Source: Neonectria sp. B-13 (lineage: Eukaryota > Ascomycota > Sordariomycetes > Hypocreales > Nectriaceae). Taken from it: a stretch of DNA of 64,000 nt. Below, in pieces: positions 55,040 through 64,000 of this stretch (within the stretch, counting starts at the first letter, position 1; every line of letters begins with the position of its first letter). A model generated the notes under the pieces. The model saw only the letters and a list, made by a program, of their open reading frames with translations, was not told the DNA's origin and made no database searches. The stretch is from the NCBI GenBank assembly GCA_002682825.1, contig NOKP01000002.1, positions 124,001 to 188,000 on the forward strand, in the 5' to 3' direction. The translations under genes and the position numbers were made by a program.

Positions 55040-56002
55040 TTATTTGGAGTCTGGCTGACCAATCCGGTACAGAACCTCAGCAACATTGAACCACCCCTCA
55101 TACTCAACATCCTGCATCGTCTCATCCAGATCGCCGTGATAATGCCCGCCTCGACAGTCCGCGGTCTCTCCCTCGCCAGCGAAACAGTGTGTATGTTCCA
55201 TTCTCAAGCCTAGGCCTTGATCATCGCCGGAATGAAAGACATTCAGACACACCAAAGGCGGGTCGGTGTCGAAGTATCTCAGCCATCGGTCAAGATCCTT
55301 TGGATCGCGAAGCGGCTTGTCTGAGAAGTCAGGCATCACATGCAGCTTTGACTTGCCTTTGTGAATCACAAACACGCCACCTAGACTGACCAGCTTGTCG
55401 CCGTATACAGTGTGAACGGCTGCTCTGATCGCCTCAGTAAAGCTTTCTTTCGTCTGCCTTTCTTTGGCTGTAATATGAAGTGCAGGGCCAGTCTCGCCAT
55501 CGCATCCCAGCAGATTGGCCATCAGGGCAAATCCAGTCGATTCGCCAATCTTCTCACAATGCACACCTCCATCCTGTGTGATTTCTGCATAGCGTGTACA
55601 GTTACTGAGCACGCCGTCGGCAGCAGAGCCGTATGCAATATTTGGCATGAGTTCCGCGTTGTGTCCAAGATGGTGAAACGGTCCAGCACCTGCTCCCACA
55701 AGCAGGCCGCCCCTTTGAGACATTTCCATCAGCTCGGATACCTTGAGGAGGTCGAACTTAGCATCCCAATTAGGCGTAGGCCTGAGATTTGGCACGCCAC
55801 CGATGTCAGCCACGCGGACGTTGCCAGATAATCCGGGCCCGGCGAGGAAGAAGGGGCCATTGCGAAGGTCGGGAGGGGTCGAGACGGAGACGTTGGACGT
55901 GGCGAAGTTCGTTTGCAGGCCAGCACCGATTGCAGATGCGAGGTCGTCGAGCGATGGCGGAGAGAGCGCCACTTTGACTACAGGTAACTGGGTTTGAGAC
56001 AT
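55040..56002 (-). CDS. DUF1907 (C11orf54-like) zinc-dependent ester hydrolase
   Basis: 320 residues, single exon. FFLAGPGLSGNVRVADIGGV, RGGLLVGAGAGPFHHLGHNA and the C-terminal MEHTHCFAGEGE with GGHYHGD are the conserved blocks of the DUF1907/PTD012 family. In the human C11orf54 structure three His residues of the H-x-H-x(n)-H motif hold zinc and the protein has esterase activity. The corresponding His residues are present here. Cytosolic or nuclear location is expected. The physiological substrate is not known. Confidence 0.93.
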   Translation of the reverse strand: MSQTQLPVVKVALSPPSLDDLASAIGAGLQTNFATSNVSVSTPPDLRNGPFFLAGPGLSGNVRVADIGGVPNLRPTPNWDAKFDLLKVSELMEMSQRGGLLVGAGAGPFHHLGHNAELMPNIAYGSAADGVLSNCTRYAEITQDGGVHCEKIGESTGFALMANLLGCDGETGPALHITAKERQTKESFTEAIRAAVHTVYGDKLVSLGGVFVIHKGKSKLHVMPDFSDKPLRDPKDLDRWLRYFDTDPPLVCLNVFHSGDDQGLGLRMEHTHCFAGEGETADCRGGHYHGDLDETMQDVEYEGWFNVAEVLYRIGQPDSK

Positions 56003-56691
56003 GGTATTAGACGCTGAGGTGGACGTATATCAGGTCGATTACCACGGGATTTGTTAGAGTTTCTGGAGTTGCAGCGAGGAAAAGCGGGCGAGTGAAGCGC
56101 TGCGCGGGGTAAACGGACGTCTACCGTGCGCTAGAGCCCTTAATTGTCGTCATTTTCCCCTGCTTCATCTTCGTTGTCATCCTCGTGCTCATCATAGTTC
56201 AATTCGTCGTCCTCACGAGATCCAGCATCTGGATTGTAGCAATTCAACCAATATCTCAAGGCATAGTTCTTTCCAAACGGCACTGCGTTGTAAAAATGCC
56301 TGTCAAATGCTTTTCCGATATCCTTAACCATATGTCCCCGCTTTGTCCAATCCTTTGGTGGCGATGGTGTCATCCCGTCGCACCACTCCATTATATCTAA
56401 TCGCCGTGGATTTGCCCGTTACTATGGGGGTTAATTCGACTTCGAGCCCCTTCGGCGGCAGGGCACTCGTCGTCGCCCCGTAAGAGGAAAAGGACTGGCA
56501 CATTGGATGCGTGCCTGGGGCTATAGTAAATGAGCAAGTTTGTATGTTTGCTGGTACGCTAGTATTTAGGATATTACTCGGACATAGAGAGCTAAGACGT
56601 AAGGGCTTGGTTCATGGGATAAAACCTTAGATAATAAGGAGTTGTTAAGATTTATACTTAGTCTACTATAAGGCCTAAGATTAGACCTATA
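56003..56691. other. Intergenic, with a short acidic open frame
   Basis: A minus-strand frame with ATG at 56391-56140 encodes 83 residues with DWTKRGHMVKDIGKAFDRHF and a strongly acidic tail. It may be a relic or a small gene; no family was recognised. The stretch 56520-56700 is AT-rich. Confidence 0.35.
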
Positions 56692-57915
56692 CTACCCTTT
56701 CAGGTCTCTATGCCCATGACCATGACCCATATCAAGGTAAGCCTGCTCCCTCGCTATACAGCGGTCGATAAAGCAGGCCGGAAGACCCTTCAATCTCTTG
56801 TCTCTGCTCTCAAGGACTTCCCCTGCCTTTGCCAAATAATTCTCTGTGAAGACAGCCCAAAGCTTCTGATCTGCATCAATCAAGGGCAGCGGATAGTAGG
56901 GGTCGTTTTCGAAGAAAGCAATGACGAGTTGGTCGATCAAGGCCTCAGACTGTTCCCAGCCGACGGCTTCCTCCCAACGAGAACACAAATTGAAGTCGAG
57001 GACCCAGATCCGGATAGTTCTTCTCTTGGAGTTGGGGCCTGCAACCGTTTCTGCTTCACTGCCAAGAACGTATTCAACATCATACGCATCGACATTGGCT
57101 TCCCAATGCATCACGGCGAGAGCCTCCGCAATGGCTCTTGCGTAATCCTCCACTGGCAGTCCAAGATCCAACATCTGATTTAGATGGAAGTTGAAATTTC
57201 GGAGCGAAAAGTTTCGCTGAAGAGTGGCATTGGTTTTAAGTCGTTTGCCCAAGTATATCCGAGCGAGACAGTCTCGATTAAGGTGGTTTTCAATTGCGTC
57301 GGCTTGCATTGCCTTATCGCAGAACTGCGCAATCAAGCCATGACGCACGACCTTTGGCAATGGTAAGATGCGTTCTGTTGTCAACGCCGCAGAAGGAAAA
57401 GGAAAATCACCATGTTGCTCAGCGAACAAGGTCCGATGCTCCCCCCACCACTGCGAATCGTTTGCCGGGATGTGTTTGAAGACTCGCGGGACTCGACACT
57501 CCAACGCAGGGCTTTGGCGACTAAATGCAGCGTACACTGCCTTGTGAGCTTGGTAATCGGTCGTCAGGGCGTCCGTAAAGCCCGGCTTGGCGACTTTGAC
57601 GACGAATTCATGTCCAGGACGTTCGAAAATGAGGCCGCATTGGCCAAACCCGATCTTACGGAACCCGATATTGACGAGACAACGCTGGTCAACGTGTGTA
57701 AGGGATAATGAATTGATTTCGCAGCTAAGCGATAAGAGTCGGGTGAGAGTGCATATGCTAGAGTCTTTATCTGAGATATGCGTATTTTCTTTCAAGTGCT
57801 GGCTCCGCGCGTTGTCAAGCTGCTCAGAGAGTAGGTTCGTTGCTTCAGTGTCTACATTCAGGCTAACCGAAAGGCCGGATTCCATAGACTCCTCGTTGAT
57901 GCATCTTGATTGCAT
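56692..57915 (-). CDS. DUF3669-type protein with kinase-like N-terminal motif
   Basis: 407 residues from the ATG at 57915, with no stop back to 58161 but also no better ATG. FRKIGFGQCGLIFERPGHEF and VVKVAK give a glycine loop and invariant-Lys-like segment. RIYLGKRLKTNATLQRNFSL and FNFHLNQMLDLGLPVEDYAR, then ALAVMHWEANVDAYDVEYVL and IRIWVLDFNLCSRWEE match the order of the fungal DUF3669 (PF12417) family, whose L-D-F-N and M-H-W blocks are conserved. The C-terminus ends in a His/Gly-rich MGHGHGHRD. A GTAAGT at about 58133 suggests an intron in the 5' UTR. Function unknown. Confidence 0.8.
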   Translation of the reverse strand: MQSRCINEESMESGLSVSLNVDTEATNLLSEQLDNARSQHLKENTHISDKDSSICTLTRLLSLSCEINSLSLTHVDQRCLVNIGFRKIGFGQCGLIFERPGHEFVVKVAKPGFTDALTTDYQAHKAVYAAFSRQSPALECRVPRVFKHIPANDSQWWGEHRTLFAEQHGDFPFPSAALTTERILPLPKVVRHGLIAQFCDKAMQADAIENHLNRDCLARIYLGKRLKTNATLQRNFSLRNFNFHLNQMLDLGLPVEDYARAIAEALAVMHWEANVDAYDVEYVLGSEAETVAGPNSKRRTIRIWVLDFNLCSRWEEAVGWEQSEALIDQLVIAFFENDPYYPLPLIDADQKLWAVFTENYLAKAGEVLESRDKRLKGLPACFIDRCIAREQAYLDMGHGHGHRDLKG

Positions 57916-59264
57916 CGGTGGCGGTGAGGCGCTTGGCAGAGTCGTTGAAGGAATGGGAAGTAGTGTTAGGGATGTTAGGGTGTTAGGTTGTTGGTGTGTT
58001 GGTTTATGGAGAAGAGAAGGAAAATGGGAGCTGGAAGATCTTAAGATGTTCAGCACATGCTGGCATGAGACTAGGTTGACATTTGAAGGTTTGTCGCTGC
58101 TGCCTTGATGGTTCGAAGGAATCAGGCAACTACTTACATGGGCGAAAGTTTGACGAGGCACATGATAGGGCAGGCCATGGGATTTTAAGGTACTCGAGCA
58201 ATACTAATGCCAATTCCTTAGAGTTTGGGTGATGAGTTATCTCATTGCAATCAAGTACCAACCAGATGAAGATGCAGGTGTTATAGGTAATATTCACAGA
58301 ATTGATAGATATAGCGTGCATTTTGTAAATGAACCTGACATGATGGGCTCAATGACGAACACGAAGACAAGTCAAGTAATATGTCCATAGAGTGATCGAC
58401 TCTTCCTGGGCCTCAGTGCATTGGAACTGGCTTTGAGAAATGTTCATGTCATTTTCGGGGTGTACTACCCAGGAGGTTGAGATGAACTTAACATCTATCC
58501 CAGGAAGTGGTTTTCATAGGTCCCTGTAAAAACTGTGTGAGGTTATGGGGAAATGGAGGTGTTGGTATGGTAAACGCGTCTGTACCTACTCTGGAGGATG
58601 CGCTTATTCTACTACACTATATGACCTACCCTAAACCTAGATGATAAGATAATGGAAAACATGGCGAGATGATGTTGTGGCACTAGTGGCGGTGGGAACT
58701 AATACTAGGTAATGGGACTTGACTAGTAGGTTCATGGGGAAAATATATTGTGAATCTAGAGCTCACCGTCAGACTGGTCACTGAGCTTACTGTATACATC
58801 ACACAAAACATCGACACTGGAACTCTCATGTTCTGTTTTGTCGCTAATATTGCCACGAATGTTCCATTTTCAAGGATATCCTCAACCAGTATACAACCAC
58901 CGAATTGTCCCTCGTTGAATTAATTTACATTCGTGAAATTGTAGGGATGCACTAATCTTGTACAGGTGCGCTTCTTCCATTTTTATGGTGATTTTATTCT
59001 CTCAGTGCCCCGCTGGTCAAGCATGTCGGGCGGCTTTGCTTGGGGAACGAGTCACCCCTCAGCTTGTCGGCCCCACTTTCATCCCACTTTCGACGTTTCC
59101 CCGGTGACGCGCACAATCACATGACAATCATCAATCGTCAATCATCAATCATCAACGCCAACACGTCAATTAGCAATCGGCTTCCACGCGATCATTCCTC
59201 ATTTCCATTCCATATTGCAACTCGCCTACCACCCTTGCACCTATATCATACATGCAGCCGGACT
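57916..59264. other. 1.3 kb divergent region
   Basis: Upstream of both flanking genes. TCAATCATCAATCATCAA-like short repeats occur at about 59130-59155. No further gene was recognised. Confidence 0.4.
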
Positions 59265-60820
59265 ATGCGCAGCGACCGCGTCTTCGCCTGGCTTGACTCT
59301 GTTGTTCCCGCGCATGACCAAGAGGACGACAATCGAGCCTCCCCCGAGCGACCACGAAAGCGAACGAGACTCAACAACGGGCGCGCAGGAAAGCCCAGCC
59401 ATAGCGAACATACCGAATGGATACAAATCAAGGAGGAGGGCCATAGATCGCGTCTGCCAACTCCGTCGGCGTCTGGGTCTGGATCTGGATCTGGATCTCC
59501 GCCGAAATCGAGAGCCTCTGCGGTCTTGAAGCCAAACGAATCTCCTGGCTCTAGACCAGTCAACAATGGCGAAGACAACGTCTTGATGCCATCCAAGCGC
59601 CCCAGAAACCAAAACGACGGCAATGACGACACCCTCGAAACAGATGTCACCCCTCGCCCTCCGCGCCGATCTGCTGCAACTGCAGCGCTGGATGACTCTG
59701 ACGCATTTTCTCTGGCACCTTCGACACCATCAATAGCCTCGTCCAAAGCCTCCAAACTGTCTCGAAACTCGTCACCTACAAAACAACTACGCAATGCAAA
59801 GCTGGAAGAGACGGGGTTTCTCAGAGCTAGCCTCCTCGACGACCAGAAACCAAGGCTACTTGACGCTTTGACGGAGGACCTAAGGAAGATCGGTGGTGGC
59901 TTCGGTATCCTTCCCAAGGAGCTGCAAAGCGATGTATGTGCCTCTACTACCGCCCTGTCCCGGAAAAGCTCAGCCAGGCCCATACTGACATATTCATAGC
60001 TTGCTAAAGACCACTCTATCGACTTTTGGAACTTTGGAGATGCTCCAGAATTCGGAACGACGCGATTGCCCGATTTGAACACCGTGCAACGAATCTATCG
60101 ACTAGCAAAAAGATGTTTTACGAACAACCACCCCGAGTCATCATGGAACAACGACGTTCACTCGCGTGTTCTAGACTGGGTCCTACGAGACGGTCCCTGC
60201 AGAGATGACATCGTAGACTATCGATGCTGGTATGTGTTCTTTCTGAGTTCCCTGAGAGATTAACGGAGCTGACCTAGTGCAGCCTTGCTGCTCAGATCAC
60301 CGCCGAGTACCAACCCATCAATGCGCCGAGCAAGATGGTCGACTACTGCATCTGCATCGAGCCCGAGGCAAGCTCCCCAGAATACCGGGCCATCGAGTCG
60401 CTCTGCAAACGACGCCCAGGCAAGTCCATCAACCACACAGAATGGGCCGACCTGACGACATATCCGATTGCTGTTTCTATCGAGACTAAAGGTCCCAGCA
60501 TCGGGTACGAGACCGCGCTACTGCAGGTGGCCACATGGCACTCGGCCCAATGGCGCAGTCTGCGCTGGGTCAAACAAGAACCGGCGTCTTCGATGAAGCT
60601 TGAGTTCCTCCCTGGTATTATTGTTATGCAGCACCACTGGTGGTTTGTGGCAACTTCGCTAAACGAGGATGGCAAGGCTCAAACTTTCGAGCGGTTGCTG
60701 CTGGGCGAGACTGAATCAATACTGGGTATCTATAAGTTGTCAATGGCGCTCCAGAAGCTGGTCGAGTGGGCGCGAGATCAGCATTGGTCGGCCTTTCAGA
60801 CCGATGTTTTAGGTCTTTGA
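59265..60820 (+). CDS. PD-(D/E)XK nuclease-like domain protein
   Basis: Exons 59265-59933, 60000-60229 and 60283-60820 join in phase to 478 residues. The first 180 residues are low-complexity, basic and Ser/Pro-rich (ERPRKRTRLNN, a likely nuclear signal; SGSGSGSGS run). The C-terminal half carries ESSWNNDVHSRVLDWVLRDG, SKMVDYCICIEPEA and YPIAVSIETKGPSIG, then ALLQVATWHSAQW. The Asp in VDY and the E-T-K triad element fit the PD-(D/E)XK active site of the fungal PF20516-type family. Splicing at 60229/60283 gives CCLAAQITAEYQP. Biological role unknown; nuclease activity is inferred from the motif only. Confidence 0.82.
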
Positions 60821-61480
60821 CCAAATGGAAACGGGGAGAGCGTGGATTGTTAGGCGTTTTGGGTGGATACACAACTGGCCATTTGTACATAAGTGTGACT
60901 GTACAAGCGAGCGTGATTTAGTCCTATATGCCATAGGTACATGAAATTGCTGTTTTCGCTGTGTAGATTTGGGTGACTCTGCACAAGGACATCGTCATAT
61001 TGTCCAGTTGACTACGGAGGAGACTTGTGGAATATTCAAAGGCCGACATATGGCAAGACATTCGAGATCAGAGGAGTAAACAAGCAGGTGGGCCTACACA
61101 TTGACAAACAAGCCTCGAAGCTGAATTACACCTGAGACATGGCTAAGAGAGCAACAAGGACGGATGGGAACGATGGTTCAATATAATCTCAGCGATTGGG
61201 TCCAGCTTGGCATCCATTTGAATATTCGTGTTTGTGTTGGTGATAGTGTGGTAGGGATTCGGCTTGGGCTTCGTACTTCATTATGACATACAGTTTTGTT
61301 TTTATGTTGTGATCTTGCCGCTTAATCTCGGCTCAGTGGTGCATTAGCCCACCTCGGCCTGGGATAGCCCTCATGAGTAACTTATTCATCCTTTCAACTG
61401 TTTTCATCTCCTTATTAGCTGCATAAATACTCATCGTTAACCTGTTACGTTGTACAATTCCGCATCGCTTCCGCCACTCA
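60821..61480. other. Intergenic, nothing recognised
   Basis: About 660 bases between the nuclease-like gene and the ankyrin relic; no feature supported. Confidence 0.4.
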
Positions 61481-61980
61481 GTCTGCAAAACCCGATTGTG
61501 CGTAGATGCAGCTAGAGGCAAGATCTAGAGCCGTCATACCGTTCTGGTCTATTGCTTCAAGATATGCTCCCTGGTGGAGGAGCAATTCCACGACATCAAG
61601 GCTGTTGGATAAGAAGGCCCAGCCCAATGGGGTATAGCCTTCCCCATCGCAGGCCTCTATGCTGGTTCCATTGGCTAGCAGAAGCCGAAGGGCATCCACA
61701 TGTCCTTAGAAGCAGCTGGCCGCAATGCAGTCTGTCCATTCCCATCGCAGGCTTCAATATCGGTGCATCTGCCGAGCAGAAATCGACGTAGTTTTAGACT
61801 CCCGTTTCCGGTAGTGTACGGTAGCACATCATGGATCGATCAACAGTCCGAAAGCAGTCTCATTTCCTCGTGCCATAGGCCAAGTCAGTGCGGTCCTTCC
61901 AAGTGTATCGCATGCTTCTATACCAGCACCCTTTTCTAGCAATACTCAGATAATGACCCCAGTCCCCTATTAACGGCTTT
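61481..61980 (-). pseudogene. Decayed ankyrin-repeat tail of the NACHT-ankyrin gene
   Basis: Downstream of the stop at 61981 ankyrin sequence goes on in broken frames. GIEACDTLGRTALTWPMARG is followed by stops, then IEACDGNGQTALRPAA-like sequence, and then a clean stretch (LRLLLANGTSIEACDGEGYT, PLGWAFLSNSLDVVELLLHQ, GAYLEAIDQNGMTALDLAS) ending near 61490. At least two frameshifts and several stops separate it from the main frame. The original protein probably carried four or more extra ankyrin repeats. Confidence 0.7.
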
Positions 61981-64000
61981 CTATAGTGCAGTCTGTCTAA
62001 GTGTATCGTATGCTTCTGCATCAGCACCCTTCTCTAGTAACAGTCGGACAACAGCCTCGTGTCCACCCATAGCGGCTTTCCCGAGTGCAGTCGTCCCAAG
62101 TATATCACATGATTCTGTATCAACACCCTTCTCTAACAGCAGTTGGACAATGGCCGTATGTCCCCAGCTAGCGGCATGCACCAGTGCGGTCTTCGAAAAT
62201 GTATCGCATGCTTCTTTATCAGCACCCTTCTCTAGTAGCAGTCGGACAACAGCCTCGTGTCCACGGGTAGCGGCGTTCCCGAGTGCAGTCGTTCCAAATA
62301 TATCGCATGATTCTGTATCAGCACCCTTCTCTAGCAGCAGTCGGACAATGGCCTCGTGTCCGAATTTGGCGGCTATTAACAATGCAGTTCGTCCACAGTC
62401 ATCTCGCAGGTTGACGTTGGCTCCCCCGTCAAGGAGCATCCGGACGATGCCTACTGCCCCACTTCCGGCGGCCTCAGACAATGCAGCAGTACTGTTTAGA
62501 CCACAACGCCTGTTTATTTTAGCACCCTTCTCAAGCAGGAGTTGCACCGCCGTTTGTTGTCCACATTCTGCTGCAAGCCAGAGTGGCGTTTCGCCTTCAT
62601 AGCCTTTACAGTCAATGTTGACACCGTGATCGAGCAGCAATTCCGCGCACTCCTTGTGACCATTCCTGACGGCGAGCGCGAGCGGGCTTTGACCGTAGCA
62701 GTCTCTGTCGGTCACGACCGTAGGCCACCATGTCCTTTTCCGGACCCGAACCTCAAGGCTGGGTATATGTTTGAGGAGCAATTTCACCACAGAAGCATGT
62801 CCTTTTGCACAAGCCCAGGACAAAGCCGATCGTTGATAACGGATGTCTCGAGCAGAGAGGTCGAACTTTTTTGACTTCAGTATTTGGTCAACCAGCAATG
62901 TCAGTCCAAAATATGACGCCATTCTTAAAGCTTCCAAGCAATCACAATCGAGGGGGGAAGTCCATGTTTTTGTCTCCTCTTGCTTGTAGACTGAAAACCA
63001 ACTAGGACGTTCCTCAGCGATTGTCAGAAGAGGCAAAGCTGATGACAGTGTCTCTTGCCTAATCCTAGCTTCGGCCTCTCGGAAGTGGGTAGTCCAAAAC
63101 CTCGCAGCGTAGACTTGCAAACTATTAGTACGTTGACCATACTTCCCGTTTGCAGCAAAGTCTGTAGCGAGCAGCATCCAAATACATGCTTTTGCGATAA
63201 CGTAGTGTGATTCCATTGGGAGAAATGATTGTTGCCAGATGCGTGAACCCCTCGACGGGTCTGGTGTGGCTGTTTGAATCAAGAATTCCCGCCCAGTTTG
63301 GTGAAGTAAGTAAATTTTCGAATGCTGACAAACGACAAAGAGTCCGCACATTTCCCGTATGTCCTCCCAAAATCGACATTCAGGTTCAAGCTTGGAATTG
63401 AGGTCTTCATAGGATCGATATTCTGCATCGATATCCATCATGACTGCCATTTGATGTAGAGACAACGGCTTCCTCGCTGCAATGATAATGTGCAGCAGTT
63501 TTCTGGTTCTTAGGGTATCTCGGCTCTTGCTAAGAATCTTCTCATAAGCTTGACTGACTGATTGCGGAAGATTGTAGAGAGTCTGCTCCAGATCTTTTCT
63601 AGTTAAACGGAGGCTTTGCTGTATCTCGCCAAAGACGAGGTAGACCCGCAGGTATGTTCGGTTGGGAAGATGAGGATCAGTGAGCTTGTTTTGAATGAGC
63701 TGTGCTTCATCCTGCCTGAGGTGGCCGTGTTGGCAAAGCCGCTTCACTCTTGATTTGATGACAATGTCGATTTCCCGCGAGATTTCGCTGACAACAGTTT
63801 CGTCTTCATCACCACTCAGGTGGATCAAAGGATGCTGATTTTTTAGGTCCTGGAAATCCCATCGGATATTTCTGTAAGGCCGGCTCGTCACAAGGAACTT
63901 GAGATTGTGTTTGCTTGCCCCAGAACGATATAGCTTTGTCAAAGCCCGTGCTAGCACAGGTCTGCCCGAGTCGTTGCACTCATCAAGTGCATCAAGAACG
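61981..64000 (-). CDS. NACHT-ankyrin repeat protein (STAND/NLR-like), 5' end outside the window
   Basis: The frame is open from the right edge to a stop at 61981, about 670 residues. VLDALDEC at the edge is the Walker B element of NACHT; FLVTSRPYRNI is the sensor-1-like S-R-P motif. A winged-helix-like segment follows (LSLHQMAVMMDI, LLHQTGREFLI). After a linker, about nine ankyrin repeats run to the end, the last ones nearly identical (GHEAVVRLLLEKGADTESCD types). The frame stops at LRQTAL in the middle of a repeat, and decayed repeats follow, so the protein is shortened. The family includes fungal incompatibility and immune-like receptors; the role here is inferred. The N-terminal effector domain is not in the window. 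Confidence 0.9.
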   Translation of the reverse strand, partial: VLDALDECNDSGRPVLARALTKLYRSGASKHNLKFLVTSRPYRNIRWDFQDLKNQHPLIHLSGDEDETVVSEISREIDIVIKSRVKRLCQHGHLRQDEAQLIQNKLTDPHLPNRTYLRVYLVFGEIQQSLRLTRKDLEQTLYNLPQSVSQAYEKILSKSRDTLRTRKLLHIIIAARKPLSLHQMAVMMDIDAEYRSYEDLNSKLEPECRFWEDIREMCGLFVVCQHSKIYLLHQTGREFLIQTATPDPSRGSRIWQQSFLPMESHYVIAKACIWMLLATDFAANGKYGQRTNSLQVYAARFWTTHFREAEARIRQETLSSALPLLTIAEERPSWFSVYKQEETKTWTSPLDCDCLEALRMASYFGLTLLVDQILKSKKFDLSARDIRYQRSALSWACAKGHASVVKLLLKHIPSLEVRVRKRTWWPTVVTDRDCYGQSPLALAVRNGHKECAELLLDHGVNIDCKGYEGETPLWLAAECGQQTAVQLLLEKGAKINRRCGLNSTAALSEAAGSGAVGIVRMLLDGGANVNLRDDCGRTALLIAAKFGHEAIVRLLLEKGADTESCDIFGTTALGNAATRGHEAVVRLLLEKGADKEACDTFSKTALVHAASWGHTAIVQLLLEKGVDTESCDILGTTALGKAAMGGHEAVVRLLLEKGADAEAYDTLRQTAL
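61990..62400. repeat. Near-identical 99-bp ankyrin coding repeats, arranged as a 198-bp pair
   Basis: The blocks starting at about 62013 and 62211 are about 90 percent identical at the DNA level over 100 bases, counted by eye. They contain CACCCTTCTCTAGTARCAGT and CGGACAACAGCCTCGTGTCC. The intervening units at about 62112 and 62310 are more alike to each other in their TATCRCATGATTCTGTATCA segment. Alternation suggests duplication of a two-repeat unit. Confidence 0.75.

Noticed and set aside
59246..60082. A 278-codon minus-strand frame opposite the nuclease-like gene
   Set aside because: It is antisense to the Ser/Pro-rich exon whose splice sites and conserved domain support the plus strand.

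Overview
The window is nuclear DNA of a filamentous ascomycete (Pezizomycotina; the gene content fits a Sordariomycete, perhaps Hypocreales, by inference only). Most genes are split by introns of about 50-85 bases with GTAAGT/GTATGT-type donors and YAG acceptors. The families are typical of such fungi: Zn(II)2Cys6 and bZIP regulators, P450, GH6 cellulase with a CBM1, LaeA-like methyltransferase, STAND/NACHT-ankyrin proteins and a DUF3435-like recombinase. Exon limits were worked out by hand from splice consensus and reading phase.

Layout. 0-3.7 kb is a row of broken genes: a serine/threonine-rich membrane protein gene with three in-frame stops, a truncated transcription-factor fragment and a P450 N-terminus cut off by an AT-rich island. 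3.9-10.7 kb holds an intact Zn cluster regulator, a complete P450 and an amino-acid permease. 12.4-20.2 kb holds a small alpha/beta hydrolase, an F-box protein, a secreted cysteine-rich protein and a GT32-type glycosyltransferase whose 5' side carries a 13-copy 20-bp minisatellite. 20.5-24.5 kb is gene-poor, with a decayed telomere-linked RecQ-type helicase and an AT-rich block. 24.6-32.1 kb holds a small secreted protein, a LaeA-like methyltransferase and a GH6 cellobiohydrolase.

33-40 kb looks like an accessory patch: a truncated DUF3435-like gene; a divergent pair made of a protein with a STAND-type N-terminal domain and an orphan 188-residue protein; a 753-bp element with 56/57-bp inverted ends enclosing a WD40 fragment; and a kinase-like pseudogene. 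40.9-44.1 kb holds a PEBP-family protein, a cupin-fold protein and a hydroxyacyl-CoA dehydrogenase.

45.2-53.5 kb reads as a small catabolic or secondary-metabolism cluster: a Zn2Cys6 regulator divergent from a Baeyer-Villiger monooxygenase, followed by a short-chain dehydrogenase (SDR) broken by a stop and an intact SDR. 54-61 kb is more ordinary: bZIP/DUF3425, DUF1907 hydrolase, DUF3669 protein and a PD-(D/E)XK nuclease-like protein. The right edge is a NACHT-ankyrin gene running off the window, with near-identical ankyrin units and a decayed 3' tail.

No rRNA, tRNA, CRISPR array or intact transposon could be supported.
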